A stretch of 53,682 nt of DNA from Deltaproteobacteria bacterium (GTDB lineage Bacteria > Desulfobacterota > Desulfobulbia > Desulfobulbales > Desulfurivibrionaceae): NCBI GenBank assembly GCA_021802775.1, contig JAJZRJ010000017.1:1-53682 (forward strand), given 5' to 3'. How positions within the stretch are numbered: position 1 is the first letter of the stretch; the number at the start of each line of letters is the position of its first letter. Shown here piece after piece: positions 17,365-25,916 of the stretch. The notes beneath the pieces were generated by a model, which saw only the letters and a program-made list of their open reading frames with translations, made no database searches and was not told where the DNA came from. A program made the translations under genes and the position numbers.

Positions 17365-19764
17365 GTGAGCCGACTTTCCTTTACCGCTTTTCCCGTCCTG
17401 CCGGACGATGCCGGCCATGAGCACCGTCCCACCGAACGCGAATGTATCACCCTCTTGGGACTCGATCCGCAGGAGCCCGCGAGCCTGCCTTTTTGGGGAC
17501 CTGACGCCACGGCTGGCTGCGAAAACGAGTTACAGGTGGCGGTGTCCGGCCGCCGCGAGACCGTGGATCTGCCGCGGATCATCGAGCGCTCCAACTATTA
17601 CGCCAACATCATCAAGCGGGCCAGTCGCGGCGAGACCTCGCCACGGCTCCGTCGCCACCTGGAACGGTATCTCGCCGACAACATCGAGCAGGTCTGGGAG
17701 AACAGCTGGGTGCGCTTTCCCCTGCGCCTGTTGCACGAGAAGGCCCGAGGGATTCTGGCTGCCGATCTCAAGGCTGACAAGCAGAACCCGGCCAGTGCCG
17801 AACGCGGCGACAGCGGCCGTTTTTTCGTCGAGGAGGACGGCGAGCAGCAGTTGCGGATTCCCATCAGCTATCTGCTCAAGCTGGCGCTGGCCGACGCCAT
17901 GGGCGAGGGCGGTGGTCAGGAGACGATAGAGCGGACCGGCGACCGGCTGCTCGGCCATTTGCTCAGCGACAACACCTCGCCGGAGACCTTTTCCTTCCAC
18001 GTGGTGAACCTGCATCGGCAGAGCGGCTACGGCCGGGCGCTGGCGCGGGAGACGGCCAAGCGCTTCCTCTTCACCCAGCTGTTGGTCATGTACGCCAACG
18101 AGAAATTCGAACTCGCCCGGCGCGGCCAGAACACCGCCATCTTTTTCTCCCCCCACCCGCCGGTGCGGCAGCGTTATCTCAACGAGTGCATCTCCGACGC
18201 CTTCTACCGCGAACTCTTTATGAGCCCCTGTCTTTCAGGCTGGGACGAGGGGGAGGCCAAGCACCAGTACATGATTCTCTGCCACCAGGTGCTGAGTCGC
18301 AGTCATCTGAACGCGGTGATGAAGATGCGCGAGGCCGGCATCATCGCCAACGACCTGGTGGTGCTGCCTCATACTTCCAACATCAGCCTGGCCAACAACG
18401 GCACCCATGTCAGCATCGGCAGCCGCAGGCTAAGCCGGCTGCTGAGCGACCCCGCCTCGGGCTTCACCGCCCGCCATGAGAAATACCTGGGCGACCTGGT
18501 GGCCAAGGTGATGGAGCACTTCTTCCCGCTCTTTGTCGGCACGTACAGCGCCGCGCCCTACCGCCTTGGTTTCGAGGATTTCCACCCTGAACAGGCCCTG
18601 GGCTTCCTGCCTCATGAACTCGACTACACCCACCTGCGCATGCTCTGGCGGCGCTGGCAGAAAAAGGCAGCCAACAAGTTTTGCGGCCACGCCATCACCC
18701 CTTTCGGTCCGCCGCTCATTGATCATTGGGTTGGCCGTCTCTGCCGCTGCCGGGGGGATTTCGTGCCGGATTTCCGCCTCGTCGACTACCCGGTGGCGCT
18801 CCTTTCCACCGAGCGGAGCGCCAGTCAGGACGGCCGCCTGCGGAACGACCAGCGGCTCAAGGAGGACCTCGATACCCTCGGCATCTTCGACCGGCGGATG
18901 TCGGTCTACCTGCCTTACAAGCTGCGGGAGTTCGCGGTCATGGGCTTTTCCGGCTTCGAGGCGCGTCACTATTCGCAATTCGAACAGTTTGACCTTGATC
19001 TTGGCCGTGCCACCGAATTGCAGATGCTCCTTACCGCCCTTGCCTTCAAGCTCATCGCCAGCGGTGCCTGCAGCCACCAGCATATCCCGGACACCCCCTT
19101 TGTCGAGAGCGAGCGGCGTCAGCTCCTTTTTGGCACCGCCATTGGCATTCCCACCTTTTTCGTGCACAAGGAAACCCCCAACCGCTTCCTGCGCGCCATT
19201 CTTCAGCGCACGGCGAAAACCCGATCCAGCCGTCGCTATGGTGGTTATCTCCGGGTGCTGCACCAGGAGTACCGCCTGGCGCTGGTGCAGTTCATCCGGG
19301 AGGAGGGGGGCGAGCTGGTGGGTGCCCTCGGCCTGGAGGGATTGCTGGCCGATCTGGAGTTGCGGTTGCGGGAGCCGCAGCGCTATGCCGCCCAGGGGCG
19401 GCTCACCGAAGGTATTCTCGCCAAGTGCGGCGCCAGGAGTCCGCTTGCCATGCCGGCCAGGGAGTTCAATCTGGCGGCGGAGCGTTATTACCGCGAGGAA
19501 CTGCGGCAGGCACAGATGCTTGAGGGGTGGCGCTTTGTGGCCGAGGATATCGAGGCCCTGGCCGCCGGCGAGGTGCCGCTGGCTTTGGAAGTGCGGACCG
19601 AGGTGGCTGCCATTCTCGGCGACCAGGGAGGGGCTGGGTTCCTGCGGCAGGCGCAGGATGAATTACTCGGCGACCGGCTGGCGCCGACCACCGCGATGCG
19701 TCTGATCCAGCTCATGTTGCTCGCCGAAGACCTGGACAGTAAACGATTGCGCGCGGCGATTTAG
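17365..19764 (+). CDS. Large protein of unknown function (799 aa)
   Basis: I do not recognise this family. It is 799 aa, apparently soluble, without signal peptide or clear membrane helix, and rich in Arg, Leu and Glu. Landmarks include an Arg/His-rich segment (ERSNYYANIIKRASRG), VLPHTSNISLANNGTHVSIG near 333-352, and GFSGFEARHYSQFEQF near 528. Start GTG follows GGAGGTGACTGCCCC. Steady codon use over 2.4 kb on the operon's strand argues for a true gene. It precedes a phosphatidylserine-decarboxylase-like gene and an Lgt-like gene, separated from them only by repeat R2. A lipid or envelope role is possible but is inferred from neighbours only. Confidence 0.75.
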   Translation: MSRLSFTAFPVLPDDAGHEHRPTERECITLLGLDPQEPASLPFWGPDATAGCENELQVAVSGRRETVDLPRIIERSNYYANIIKRASRGETSPRLRRHLERYLADNIEQVWENSWVRFPLRLLHEKARGILAADLKADKQNPASAERGDSGRFFVEEDGEQQLRIPISYLLKLALADAMGEGGGQETIERTGDRLLGHLLSDNTSPETFSFHVVNLHRQSGYGRALARETAKRFLFTQLLVMYANEKFELARRGQNTAIFFSPHPPVRQRYLNECISDAFYRELFMSPCLSGWDEGEAKHQYMILCHQVLSRSHLNAVMKMREAGIIANDLVVLPHTSNISLANNGTHVSIGSRRLSRLLSDPASGFTARHEKYLGDLVAKVMEHFFPLFVGTYSAAPYRLGFEDFHPEQALGFLPHELDYTHLRMLWRRWQKKAANKFCGHAITPFGPPLIDHWVGRLCRCRGDFVPDFRLVDYPVALLSTERSASQDGRLRNDQRLKEDLDTLGIFDRRMSVYLPYKLREFAVMGFSGFEARHYSQFEQFDLDLGRATELQMLLTALAFKLIASGACSHQHIPDTPFVESERRQLLFGTAIGIPTFFVHKETPNRFLRAILQRTAKTRSSRRYGGYLRVLHQEYRLALVQFIREEGGELVGALGLEGLLADLELRLREPQRYAAQGRLTEGILAKCGARSPLAMPAREFNLAAERYYREELRQAQMLEGWRFVAEDIEALAAGEVPLALEVRTEVAAILGDQGGAGFLRQAQDELLGDRLAPTTAMRLIQLMLLAEDLDSKRLRAAI

Positions 19765-19767
19765 GAG

Positions 19768-19927
19768 GCCGTTGAAAAACTCGTTTTTCGGCGGCCTGCG
19801 TCCGGCCCAGGGAGGGGCCGGCAATTCCAGCACGTCGGCAACGTGCTGGAATTGTGAGAACTTGCCGGATTCACTTCGGCAAGTTCGTGGTTGAAAAAGG
19901 TCACGGATGACTTTTTCAACATCCTGC
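19768..19927 (+). repeat. Structured repeat copy R2 (complete)
   Basis: It lies between a stop codon (19764) and the psd-like ribosome site. It opens GTTGAAAAACTCGTTTTTC then GGCGGCCTGCGTCCG and closes with a GTTGAAAAAGG...CTTTTTCAAC palindrome plus ATCCTG, matching R1 in the opposite orientation. Between are stems CCGGCCC/GGGCCGG, AATTCCAGCACG/CGTGCTGGAATT and AACTTGCCG/CGGCAAGTT; the last encloses GATTCACTT. No protein is encoded. Confidence 0.8.
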
Positions 19928-19939
19928 CAGGAGGAGATC

Positions 19940-20956
19940 ATGCATCAATATGTCGAACGTCGGCATGGCGTGGTGCTCGACGAGGAACTTTTCGGCGACC
20001 GCATCGTGCGGTTTCTCTATTCCCAGGCGAGGGAGAAGGCGCCATTCCTCTTTCGTTTGGCTACCTCGGCGCGGATTTCAAGCCTCCTTGGCTGGTGCAA
20101 CTTCGATCTTCATCTTGGGCCGCATCTTTTGGGCAATGCCGGCTTTCTGAGGCGCTGTGGCGTCGATCTCACCGAGTGCATGGAGCCGGCCGCCTATTTT
20201 ACCACCCCCCGCCGTATTTTCGAGCGCCGGATTCGTTACTGGCAGTGCCGGCCCATGCCGGCCGACCCGCGGGCCGTGATCTCGCCAGCCGACGCCCGGG
20301 TCATCATCGGTTCCCTGGCCGCTGATTCCGCCCTGTTTCTCAAGGACAAATTCTTCGAATACGAGGAACTGCTTGGCGCCGGCGAAGGGCGCTGGCTCAG
20401 CGCCTTTGCCGAGGGGGATTATGCGGTCTTCCGTTTGACTCCCGACAAATATCATTACAACCATACACCGGTGGCTGGCCGGGTAGTGGATCACTACCTC
20501 CTCGACGGTGTCTACCATTCCTGCAATCCGGGCGCGGTGGTGGCCATGATCACCCCCTATTCCAAGAACCGGCGGATAGTGACCATCATCGACACCGATG
20601 TCGAGGGCGGCACCGGCGTAGGCCTGGTGGCGATGATCGAGGTGGTGGCGATGATGATCGGCGACATCGTCCAGTGTTACAGCGACACCGGCTACGATTG
20701 GCCGCAGCGGGTGCGGCCCGGCATGTTTGTGGCCAAGGGGCAGCCCAAGAGCCTCTACCGGCCAGGCAGCAGCACCGATATCCTTCTCTTCCAGAAAGGG
20801 CGGGTCTGCTTTGCCGACGACCTGGTGGAAAAGGCGCGGCGGTCCGATGTGACAAGCCGCTTTTCCATCGGTTTCGGTCAGCCCCTGGTGGAGGTGGAGG
20901 TTCGGGTGCGATCCCTTTTGGCAGTCGCAATCAACGAAAGGAGAGAAAAACAGTGA
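19940..20956 (+). CDS. Phosphatidylserine decarboxylase-like protein
   Basis: 338 aa. It resembles the pyruvoyl-dependent decarboxylases that make phosphatidylethanolamine from phosphatidylserine. Family landmarks are SPADARVI (the ADG-like motif, Asp118), LTPDKYHYNHTPVAG (His172 and His175, matching YHRFHSP), and RPGSSTDILLFQ, which corresponds to the LGST self-cleavage site, so Ser277 should become the pyruvoyl group. The motifs deviate (ADA for ADG, PGSS for LGST), which fits an atypical subgroup. No N-terminal membrane helix is seen. Start ATG follows CAGGAGGAGATC. It overlaps the Lgt-like gene by 4 nt. Confidence 0.8.
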   Translation: MHQYVERRHGVVLDEELFGDRIVRFLYSQAREKAPFLFRLATSARISSLLGWCNFDLHLGPHLLGNAGFLRRCGVDLTECMEPAAYFTTPRRIFERRIRYWQCRPMPADPRAVISPADARVIIGSLAADSALFLKDKFFEYEELLGAGEGRWLSAFAEGDYAVFRLTPDKYHYNHTPVAGRVVDHYLLDGVYHSCNPGAVVAMITPYSKNRRIVTIIDTDVEGGTGVGLVAMIEVVAMMIGDIVQCYSDTGYDWPQRVRPGMFVAKGQPKSLYRPGSSTDILLFQKGRVCFADDLVEKARRSDVTSRFSIGFGQPLVEVEVRVRSLLAVAINERREKQ

Positions 20957-22008
20957 ATAATGGGACTTTTGTGGTGATGTTGGGCTTGCTGTTGAAGCCG
21001 CTCTTGTGGTGGGCGAGCACGGTCCTGCCGCAGGAGCGCTGGCAGATTTTTGCGGCGATTCCGACCCGCAGGGCAGCGGCTGACGGATGCTGGCACGGCA
21101 CCAATATGACATATTACGGCCTGCTGCTCGCCTCGGGCACCATCGGCGGGGTGGTGGTTTTCTTTTTCCTCTTGGCTACCATCGGGGTGCCAATGGCCGG
21201 AACCCTGGCGCTGAGCGCCACCGTCCTTTTCGGCGCGACTCCGGCAGCCAAGCTCTGTGCGCGGCTGGTGGAAAGGAAGCGCAACACCCTGACCGTGGCC
21301 GGTGCCGCCATCTCCGGGCTGATCGTCATGCCGCTGGCCGTCGCCCTTTACAATGGCCTGGCGCCTCGGTTGAGTATGGCGCCGGCCGTCCTGTTGCCGG
21401 TGATGGCGGCCCTGGCGGTGGGCTACCTGCTGGGCGAGGGGATCGGCCGCCTGGCCTGCATCAGTTTCGGCTGTTGCTACGGCCGGCCGGTGGCCGAGTT
21501 GGGGCCATGGGGGCAGCGCGTCTTCTCCCGCATCGCCACCACCTTCGAGGGGAGGACCAAGAAGATCAGCTATGCCTCGGGCCTCGACAACGTCAAGGTG
21601 GTGCCGATTCAGGCCATCACCTCCTATTGTTCGGTGAGCGTCGGCCTCATCGCCATGTATTTCTATTTGGAGGGCTATTATACCGGATCTTTCCTGCTTG
21701 CCGCCCTCTTTGCCCTTGGCTGGCGTATTGTTTCCGAACAGCTGCGAGCCGATTACCGGGGTAATGGCCGTTTCACCGTCTATCAGCAGATGGCGCTCCT
21801 TGGCATGGGCTATTGCCTACTGCTGGCGATCGGTGCCGGCGAGGCGGTGGAGATCAAGGCGAATCTCGCGGCCGGCTTTGCCGCGTTGTGGCAACCAGGG
21901 GTCATTTTTTTCTTCCAGGCGGTGTGGCTGGCACTTTTCCTGTACACGGGACTGAGCAAGGTGACCGGCGCCACCCTGGCCTTTCATGTTCGCCAGGAGC
22001 AACTGTAG
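20953..22008 (+). CDS. Lgt-like (prolipoprotein diacylglyceryl transferase family) membrane protein
   Basis: 351 aa with about seven to eight hydrophobic helices. GRLACISFGCCYGRP (about 164-178) and LRADYRGNGRFTVYQ match the signature regions of the Lgt superfamily, which in Lgt itself moves diacylglycerol from phosphatidylglycerol to a lipoprotein cysteine. The double Cys and the extra N-terminal helices are not typical of Lgt proper, so it may modify another acceptor. It starts with GTG in a GTGA overlap with the psd-like gene; GAAAGGAGAGAAAAACA supplies the ribosome site. Coupling to a phospholipid enzyme supports work on membrane lipid. Confidence 0.72.
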   Translation: MNNGTFVVMLGLLLKPLLWWASTVLPQERWQIFAAIPTRRAAADGCWHGTNMTYYGLLLASGTIGGVVVFFFLLATIGVPMAGTLALSATVLFGATPAAKLCARLVERKRNTLTVAGAAISGLIVMPLAVALYNGLAPRLSMAPAVLLPVMAALAVGYLLGEGIGRLACISFGCCYGRPVAELGPWGQRVFSRIATTFEGRTKKISYASGLDNVKVVPIQAITSYCSVSVGLIAMYFYLEGYYTGSFLLAALFALGWRIVSEQLRADYRGNGRFTVYQQMALLGMGYCLLLAIGAGEAVEIKANLAAGFAALWQPGVIFFFQAVWLALFLYTGLSKVTGATLAFHVRQEQL

Positions 22009-22109
22009 CCGGACGCCCGTGAGGCGGCGGGCATAATTCGGATTCCGCACCCAGATTCCATTGAGCTGTCACGGATTCAGGGTAAAGACAACGGGTGGGA
22101 AGAGGGGGA

Positions 22110-22811
22110 TTAGTCCTTGAGGCGGTAGCCGATGCCGCGCACTGTCTCGATGTGCTGGCCAGCCTCACCCAGTTTCTTGCGCAGGCCAAAGACCTGAACA
22201 TCCACGGCCCGCGGGGTGATGACGTAGTCGTAGCCGCGTACCGCGTCGATGATCTGCTGGCGGCTGAAGACCCAGCCCGGATGCTTGGCCAGGAGTTCGA
22301 GGATGCCGAACTCGGTGAGGGTCAGGGTGACGGCCTTGCCCCCTACCGCGACCTCATGCCGTTTGGCATCGATCTGGATCTCGTGGATGGTGAGCAGCGG
22401 CCCCTCGCCTTCTTCTTTCTCGGCAGGCAGCCCGGCCTTGCGCCGCAATGCCGCCTTGACCCGCGCCACCAGAATCTTGGGGCTGAAGGGTTTGGTGATG
22501 TAATCGTCCGCCCCCTGTTCGAGCCCGGTGGTGATATCGCTCTCCTCGCTCTTGGCGGTGAGCATGATGATGGGCAGGTCGGCGGTTGCGGGGGTGGTGC
22601 GGATGCTGCGGCAGATTTCCAGGCCATCCATCTCGGGCAGCATGAGGTCGAGGATCACCAGGTCCGGCTTTTCGCTGGTGATGCAGGCCAGCCCTTCGGT
22701 GCCGGTCTCGGCGTGGCTCACCGCAAACCCCGCCTTGCCGAGGTTGTAGCCCACCAGCTGCTGGATGTTCTCGTCGTCCTCGACAATGAGGATGCGTGGC
22801 TTGGCGGTCAC
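22110..22811 (-). CDS. phoB: PhoB-type phosphate response regulator
   Basis: 233 aa, OmpR/PhoB family. The receiver has ILIVEDDE, LVILDLMLPEMDG (Asp55) and YITKPFSP; the C-terminal winged helix (about 140-233) ends in the typical RGIGYRLKD. In Pho systems PhoR phosphorylates PhoB when phosphate is scarce, and PhoB binds 11-bp direct repeats. Start GTG is 2 nt past the phoU stop, so it is probably co-transcribed with the pst genes. The kinase gene phoR is about 16 kb away in this window. Confidence 0.93.
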   Translation of the reverse strand: MTAKPRILIVEDDENIQQLVGYNLGKAGFAVSHAETGTEGLACITSEKPDLVILDLMLPEMDGLEICRSIRTTPATADLPIIMLTAKSEESDITTGLEQGADDYITKPFSPKILVARVKAALRRKAGLPAEKEEGEGPLLTIHEIQIDAKRHEVAVGGKAVTLTLTEFGILELLAKHPGWVFSRQQIIDAVRGYDYVITPRAVDVQVFGLRKKLGEAGQHIETVRGIGYRLKD

Positions 22812-22813
22812 GG

Positions 22814-23482
22814 TTAATCCATGAAGTATTCCGGGGTGTGGCGGACGATCTCGGCATCGACCAGATAGACCACATCCTCGGCGACGTTGGTGGCGTGGTC
22901 GGCGATGCGTTCCAGATGGCGGCCCACCGACAGGGCATGGAGCAGGCAGTTGATGTACTCCGGTCCGCCGATCACCTCGCTCTTCACCGTTTCATACATC
23001 TCGCGGTTCATGGCATCGACCTTGTCGTCCTGAGCCCGCACCTTGTGGGCCAGCCGGGGATCGAGATTCACCAGCGAGTCGATGCTGTCGCCCAGCATCT
23101 GCTGGACCATGTTGGACATGGTTTCATAGTCGAACGGCATGCAGATCTTGGGCTGGGTGGCCAGGAAGAGCGAACGCTCGGCGATGTTCACCGCCAGGTC
23201 GCCGACCCGTTCGAGATCGCTGTTGATCTTCAAGACCGCGATGATGAAGCGCAGATCGATGGCCACCGGCTGGTGGAGCGCCAGGAGCTTGAGGCACTCC
23301 TCCTCGATATCCACCTCCATCTGATCGATGTTGACGTCGCCCCGGATCACCTCGTTGGCTAGATCGGTGCTGCGTTCCAGCAAGGAACGGGTGGCCTTGG
23401 CCACGTTTTCCTCCACCACCGCGCTCATGGTGATGACTTTCTTCTTAAGATCCTCGATACCCCTGCGCAGATGTTCAGCCAT
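22814..23482 (-). CDS. phoU: Phosphate signalling protein PhoU
   Basis: 222 aa, an all-helical protein of two PhoU repeats. Landmarks include the RDDKVDAMNREMYE and ERVGDLAVNIAERS-type segments that hold metal-binding acids. PhoU links the Pst transporter to PhoR and dampens the response when phosphate is plentiful. It begins 15 nt after the pstB stop with AGGAGAAAACACC before the ATG, and ends 2 nt before phoB. Confidence 0.93.
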   Translation of the reverse strand: MAEHLRRGIEDLKKKVITMSAVVEENVAKATRSLLERSTDLANEVIRGDVNIDQMEVDIEEECLKLLALHQPVAIDLRFIIAVLKINSDLERVGDLAVNIAERSLFLATQPKICMPFDYETMSNMVQQMLGDSIDSLVNLDPRLAHKVRAQDDKVDAMNREMYETVKSEVIGGPEYINCLLHALSVGRHLERIADHATNVAEDVVYLVDAEIVRHTPEYFMD

Positions 23483-23497
23483 GGTGTTTTCTCCTGA

Positions 23498-24286
23498 TCA
23501 ACCGAAGCGGCCGGTGATATAATCTTCCGTTTCCTGCTTGACCGGCTTGGTGAATATTTTTTTGGTGGGTCCGTACTCGATGAGTTCGCCGAGGTACATG
23601 TAGGCGGTGTAGTCGGAGATGCGGGCGGCCTGCTGCATGTTGTGGGTGACGATGATGATGGTGTAGTCGCCGCGCAGTTCGCGGATCAGATCCTCGATGC
23701 GGGCGGTGGAGCGCGGGTCCAGCGCCGAGCAGGGCTCGTCCATCAGGATGATCTCCGGGTTCACCGCAATCGCCCGGGCGATGCAGAGCCGCTGCATCTG
23801 GCCGCCGGAGAGCCCCATGGCCGACTGGTGCAGCCGGTCTTTCACCTCTTCCCAGAGGGCGGCGCGCTTGAGGCTCTTTTCCACGGTCTCGTCCAGCATG
23901 GTCCGGTCCTTGACCCCGGCGATGCGCAGGCCGTAGATCACGTTCTCGTAGATGGTCTTGGGAAAGGGGTTCCATTTCTGGAAGACCATGCCCACCCGGC
24001 GCCGGAGTTCGATGACGTCCATGGTCGGGTTCAGGATATTCTCGCCGTCGATCTTGATCACCCCTTCGATGCGGATCGTGTCAATCAGGTCGTTCATCCG
24101 GTTGATGCAGCGGATGAAGGTGGACTTGCCGCACCCCGAGGGGCCGATGAGCGCCGTGACATTGGCCTTGGGAATGCCGAAGCTGACTGATTTCAGGGCC
24201 TGGGCATTTCCGTAATAGAGGTCGAGTTTCTCCACCTCCACCTGCGGGTTGTCGACGGGCATTATGGGAATGTGCGATAACGGCAT
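23498..24286 (-). CDS. pstB: Phosphate ABC transporter ATPase PstB
   Basis: 262 aa. Walker [10 protein letters not shown] (48-56), signature LSGGQMQRL, Walker B with D-loop [12 protein letters not shown] and switch His in VTHNMQQ are all present. PstB-specific features include FQKWNPFP and the [10 protein letters not shown] tail. It powers phosphate uptake with PstA and PstC. A further upstream start at 24328 would run into pstA, so MPLSH is preferred, with GAGGTCCCC before it. Confidence 0.95.
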   Translation of the reverse strand: MPLSHIPIMPVDNPQVEVEKLDLYYGNAQALKSVSFGIPKANVTALIGPSGCGKSTFIRCINRMNDLIDTIRIEGVIKIDGENILNPTMDVIELRRRVGMVFQKWNPFPKTIYENVIYGLRIAGVKDRTMLDETVEKSLKRAALWEEVKDRLHQSAMGLSGGQMQRLCIARAIAVNPEIILMDEPCSALDPRSTARIEDLIRELRGDYTIIIVTHNMQQAARISDYTAYMYLGELIEYGPTKKIFTKPVKQETEDYITGRFG

Positions 24287-24308
24287 GGGGACCTCGTGTC
24301 TTCTCGGA

Positions 24309-25907
24309 TTACACGTCAACCACGGCATAGTGCTTGCGCATCTTGTTGCGGAGGTAGATGGCGGTGCTGGTCATGAGCAGCACAATCAGGATGAGCAGCA
24401 GGGTGGTGACATAGACCATGGGCTTGGATGCCTCCACGTTGGGCGACTGGAAGCCGATATCGTAGATGTGAAAGCCCAGGTGCATGAACTTGCGGTCCAG
24501 ATGCAGATAGGGGAAATGGCCGTCCAGCGGCAGGGCCGGGGCGAGCTTCACCACGCCGGTGATCATCAGCGGCGCCACCTCGCCGGCGGCCCGCGCCATG
24601 GCGAGGATAAAGCCGGTGAGGATGCCGGGGGAGGCCATGGGCAGCAGCAGTTTGGTCAGGGTCTGGAATTTGGTGGCGGCCAGGGCCTGGGAGCCTTCGC
24701 GGATGCCGGGCGGAATGGCGCCCAGCGCCTCCTCGGTGGCGACGATCACCACCGGCACGGTGAGCAGCCCCAGGGTGAGGCTCGCCCACAGGATGCCGCC
24801 GGTGCCGAAGGTGGGGTTGGGAAGGCGTTCGGCGAAGAAGAGCTGGTCGATGCTGCTGCCAATGCCGTAGACAAAGAAGCCGAGGCCGAAGATGCCGTAG
24901 ACGATGGAAGGGATGCCGGCCAGGTTGTTCACCGCGATGCGGACCATTTTGACCAGCACCCCCTCCTTGGCGTATTCCCGCAGGTAAACGCCGGCCACCA
25001 CTCCGATGGGGAAGGAAACGATGCTCATCAGAAAAACCAGCATGATGGTGCCGAAGATGGCCGGGAAGAGGCCGCCTTCGGTGTTGGATTCGCGCGGATC
25101 TTCCGTGAAGAGTTCCCGGAGGCGGGTCAGGTAGTAACCGCTCTTTTGCCAGACGCCCATGGTGTTGGGCTGGTAAGCGCGGACGATGTCGGCCAGGGCG
25201 ATGACCTTTTCCGTGCCGCTGGCATCGATAAAGACGGCTTCGTGCTGGTTGAGGGCGCTTCGCTGATCAGCCAGGCGGGTCGCCAGCTCGTCGAACCGGC
25301 CTTTGAGCGTGCGTTCCTCCGCCGCCAGGGCCTCCAGCCGGGCCGGGTCGGCTCCCCGCTGATGCCGCAGTCCGGCGAGTTTGTTCTGCACTTGTTCCAG
25401 GCGATAGTTGAGTTCGGCGATGGTGTCATTGAGTTGTTCTATTTCCGCCTGCTGCGGGGCGATGGCGGTCAGGGCCTGGGCCAGGGCGGTATCGCCGGTG
25501 GCTGCCGGGAGGTTAAGCTGCGGGGCGCGGATTTCCCGCAGGTAGCCGTAAAAGTTGCCGTTCTCCAAGCGTTCCAGGACCGTAACCCGGGCCGGGTGGC
25601 TCAGCCGTTTTATGGCGCTGGCGTCCACCCAGCGGAAATCCAGGCTGTACATCTCGCGATTGCCGGTCTTGAACTGGTACCGCTGCTCTTCGCTTTGCGG
25701 TCTCTTTTGCTGCTGGCTGATCTCGCCCAGGACCCGGCTGCCGTCGGTGAGTTCGGCAAGGGCAACCGGTTGCGGCCAGAAGATGGCCGCCCCGTTGGCG
25801 ATCACCACCGAGAGGAGGGTGATGGTGAGGAAGAGAACGAGGGCGAGGGCCATGCCGGTAGCCCAGACATAGGGTTCGCCCTGGCGCCAGAACTTTGCTT
25901 TCATCAT
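24309..25907 (-). CDS. pstA: Phosphate ABC transporter permease PstA, long form
   Basis: 532 aa, compared with about 280-300 for E. coli-type PstA. After the first membrane helix (17-40) lies an insert of about 200 residues (about 41-245). It is beta-rich at first, then a coiled-coil stretch with many Gln/Glu/Leu residues ([19 protein letters not shown]), then [18 protein letters not shown]. The rest is the usual permease, with [11 protein letters not shown] and the EAA-like loop [19 protein letters not shown]. Long PstA and PstC forms occur together in some proteobacteria. The insert's place between helix 1 and the core suggests a periplasmic domain. It starts 9 nt after the pstC stop. Confidence 0.9.
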   Translation of the reverse strand: MMKAKFWRQGEPYVWATGMALALVLFLTITLLSVVIANGAAIFWPQPVALAELTDGSRVLGEISQQQKRPQSEEQRYQFKTGNREMYSLDFRWVDASAIKRLSHPARVTVLERLENGNFYGYLREIRAPQLNLPAATGDTALAQALTAIAPQQAEIEQLNDTIAELNYRLEQVQNKLAGLRHQRGADPARLEALAAEERTLKGRFDELATRLADQRSALNQHEAVFIDASGTEKVIALADIVRAYQPNTMGVWQKSGYYLTRLRELFTEDPRESNTEGGLFPAIFGTIMLVFLMSIVSFPIGVVAGVYLREYAKEGVLVKMVRIAVNNLAGIPSIVYGIFGLGFFVYGIGSSIDQLFFAERLPNPTFGTGGILWASLTLGLLTVPVVIVATEEALGAIPPGIREGSQALAATKFQTLTKLLLPMASPGILTGFILAMARAAGEVAPLMITGVVKLAPALPLDGHFPYLHLDRKFMHLGFHIYDIGFQSPNVEASKPMVYVTTLLLILIVLLMTSTAIYLRNKMRKHYAVVDV

Positions 25908-25916
25908 GCCCCTTTC

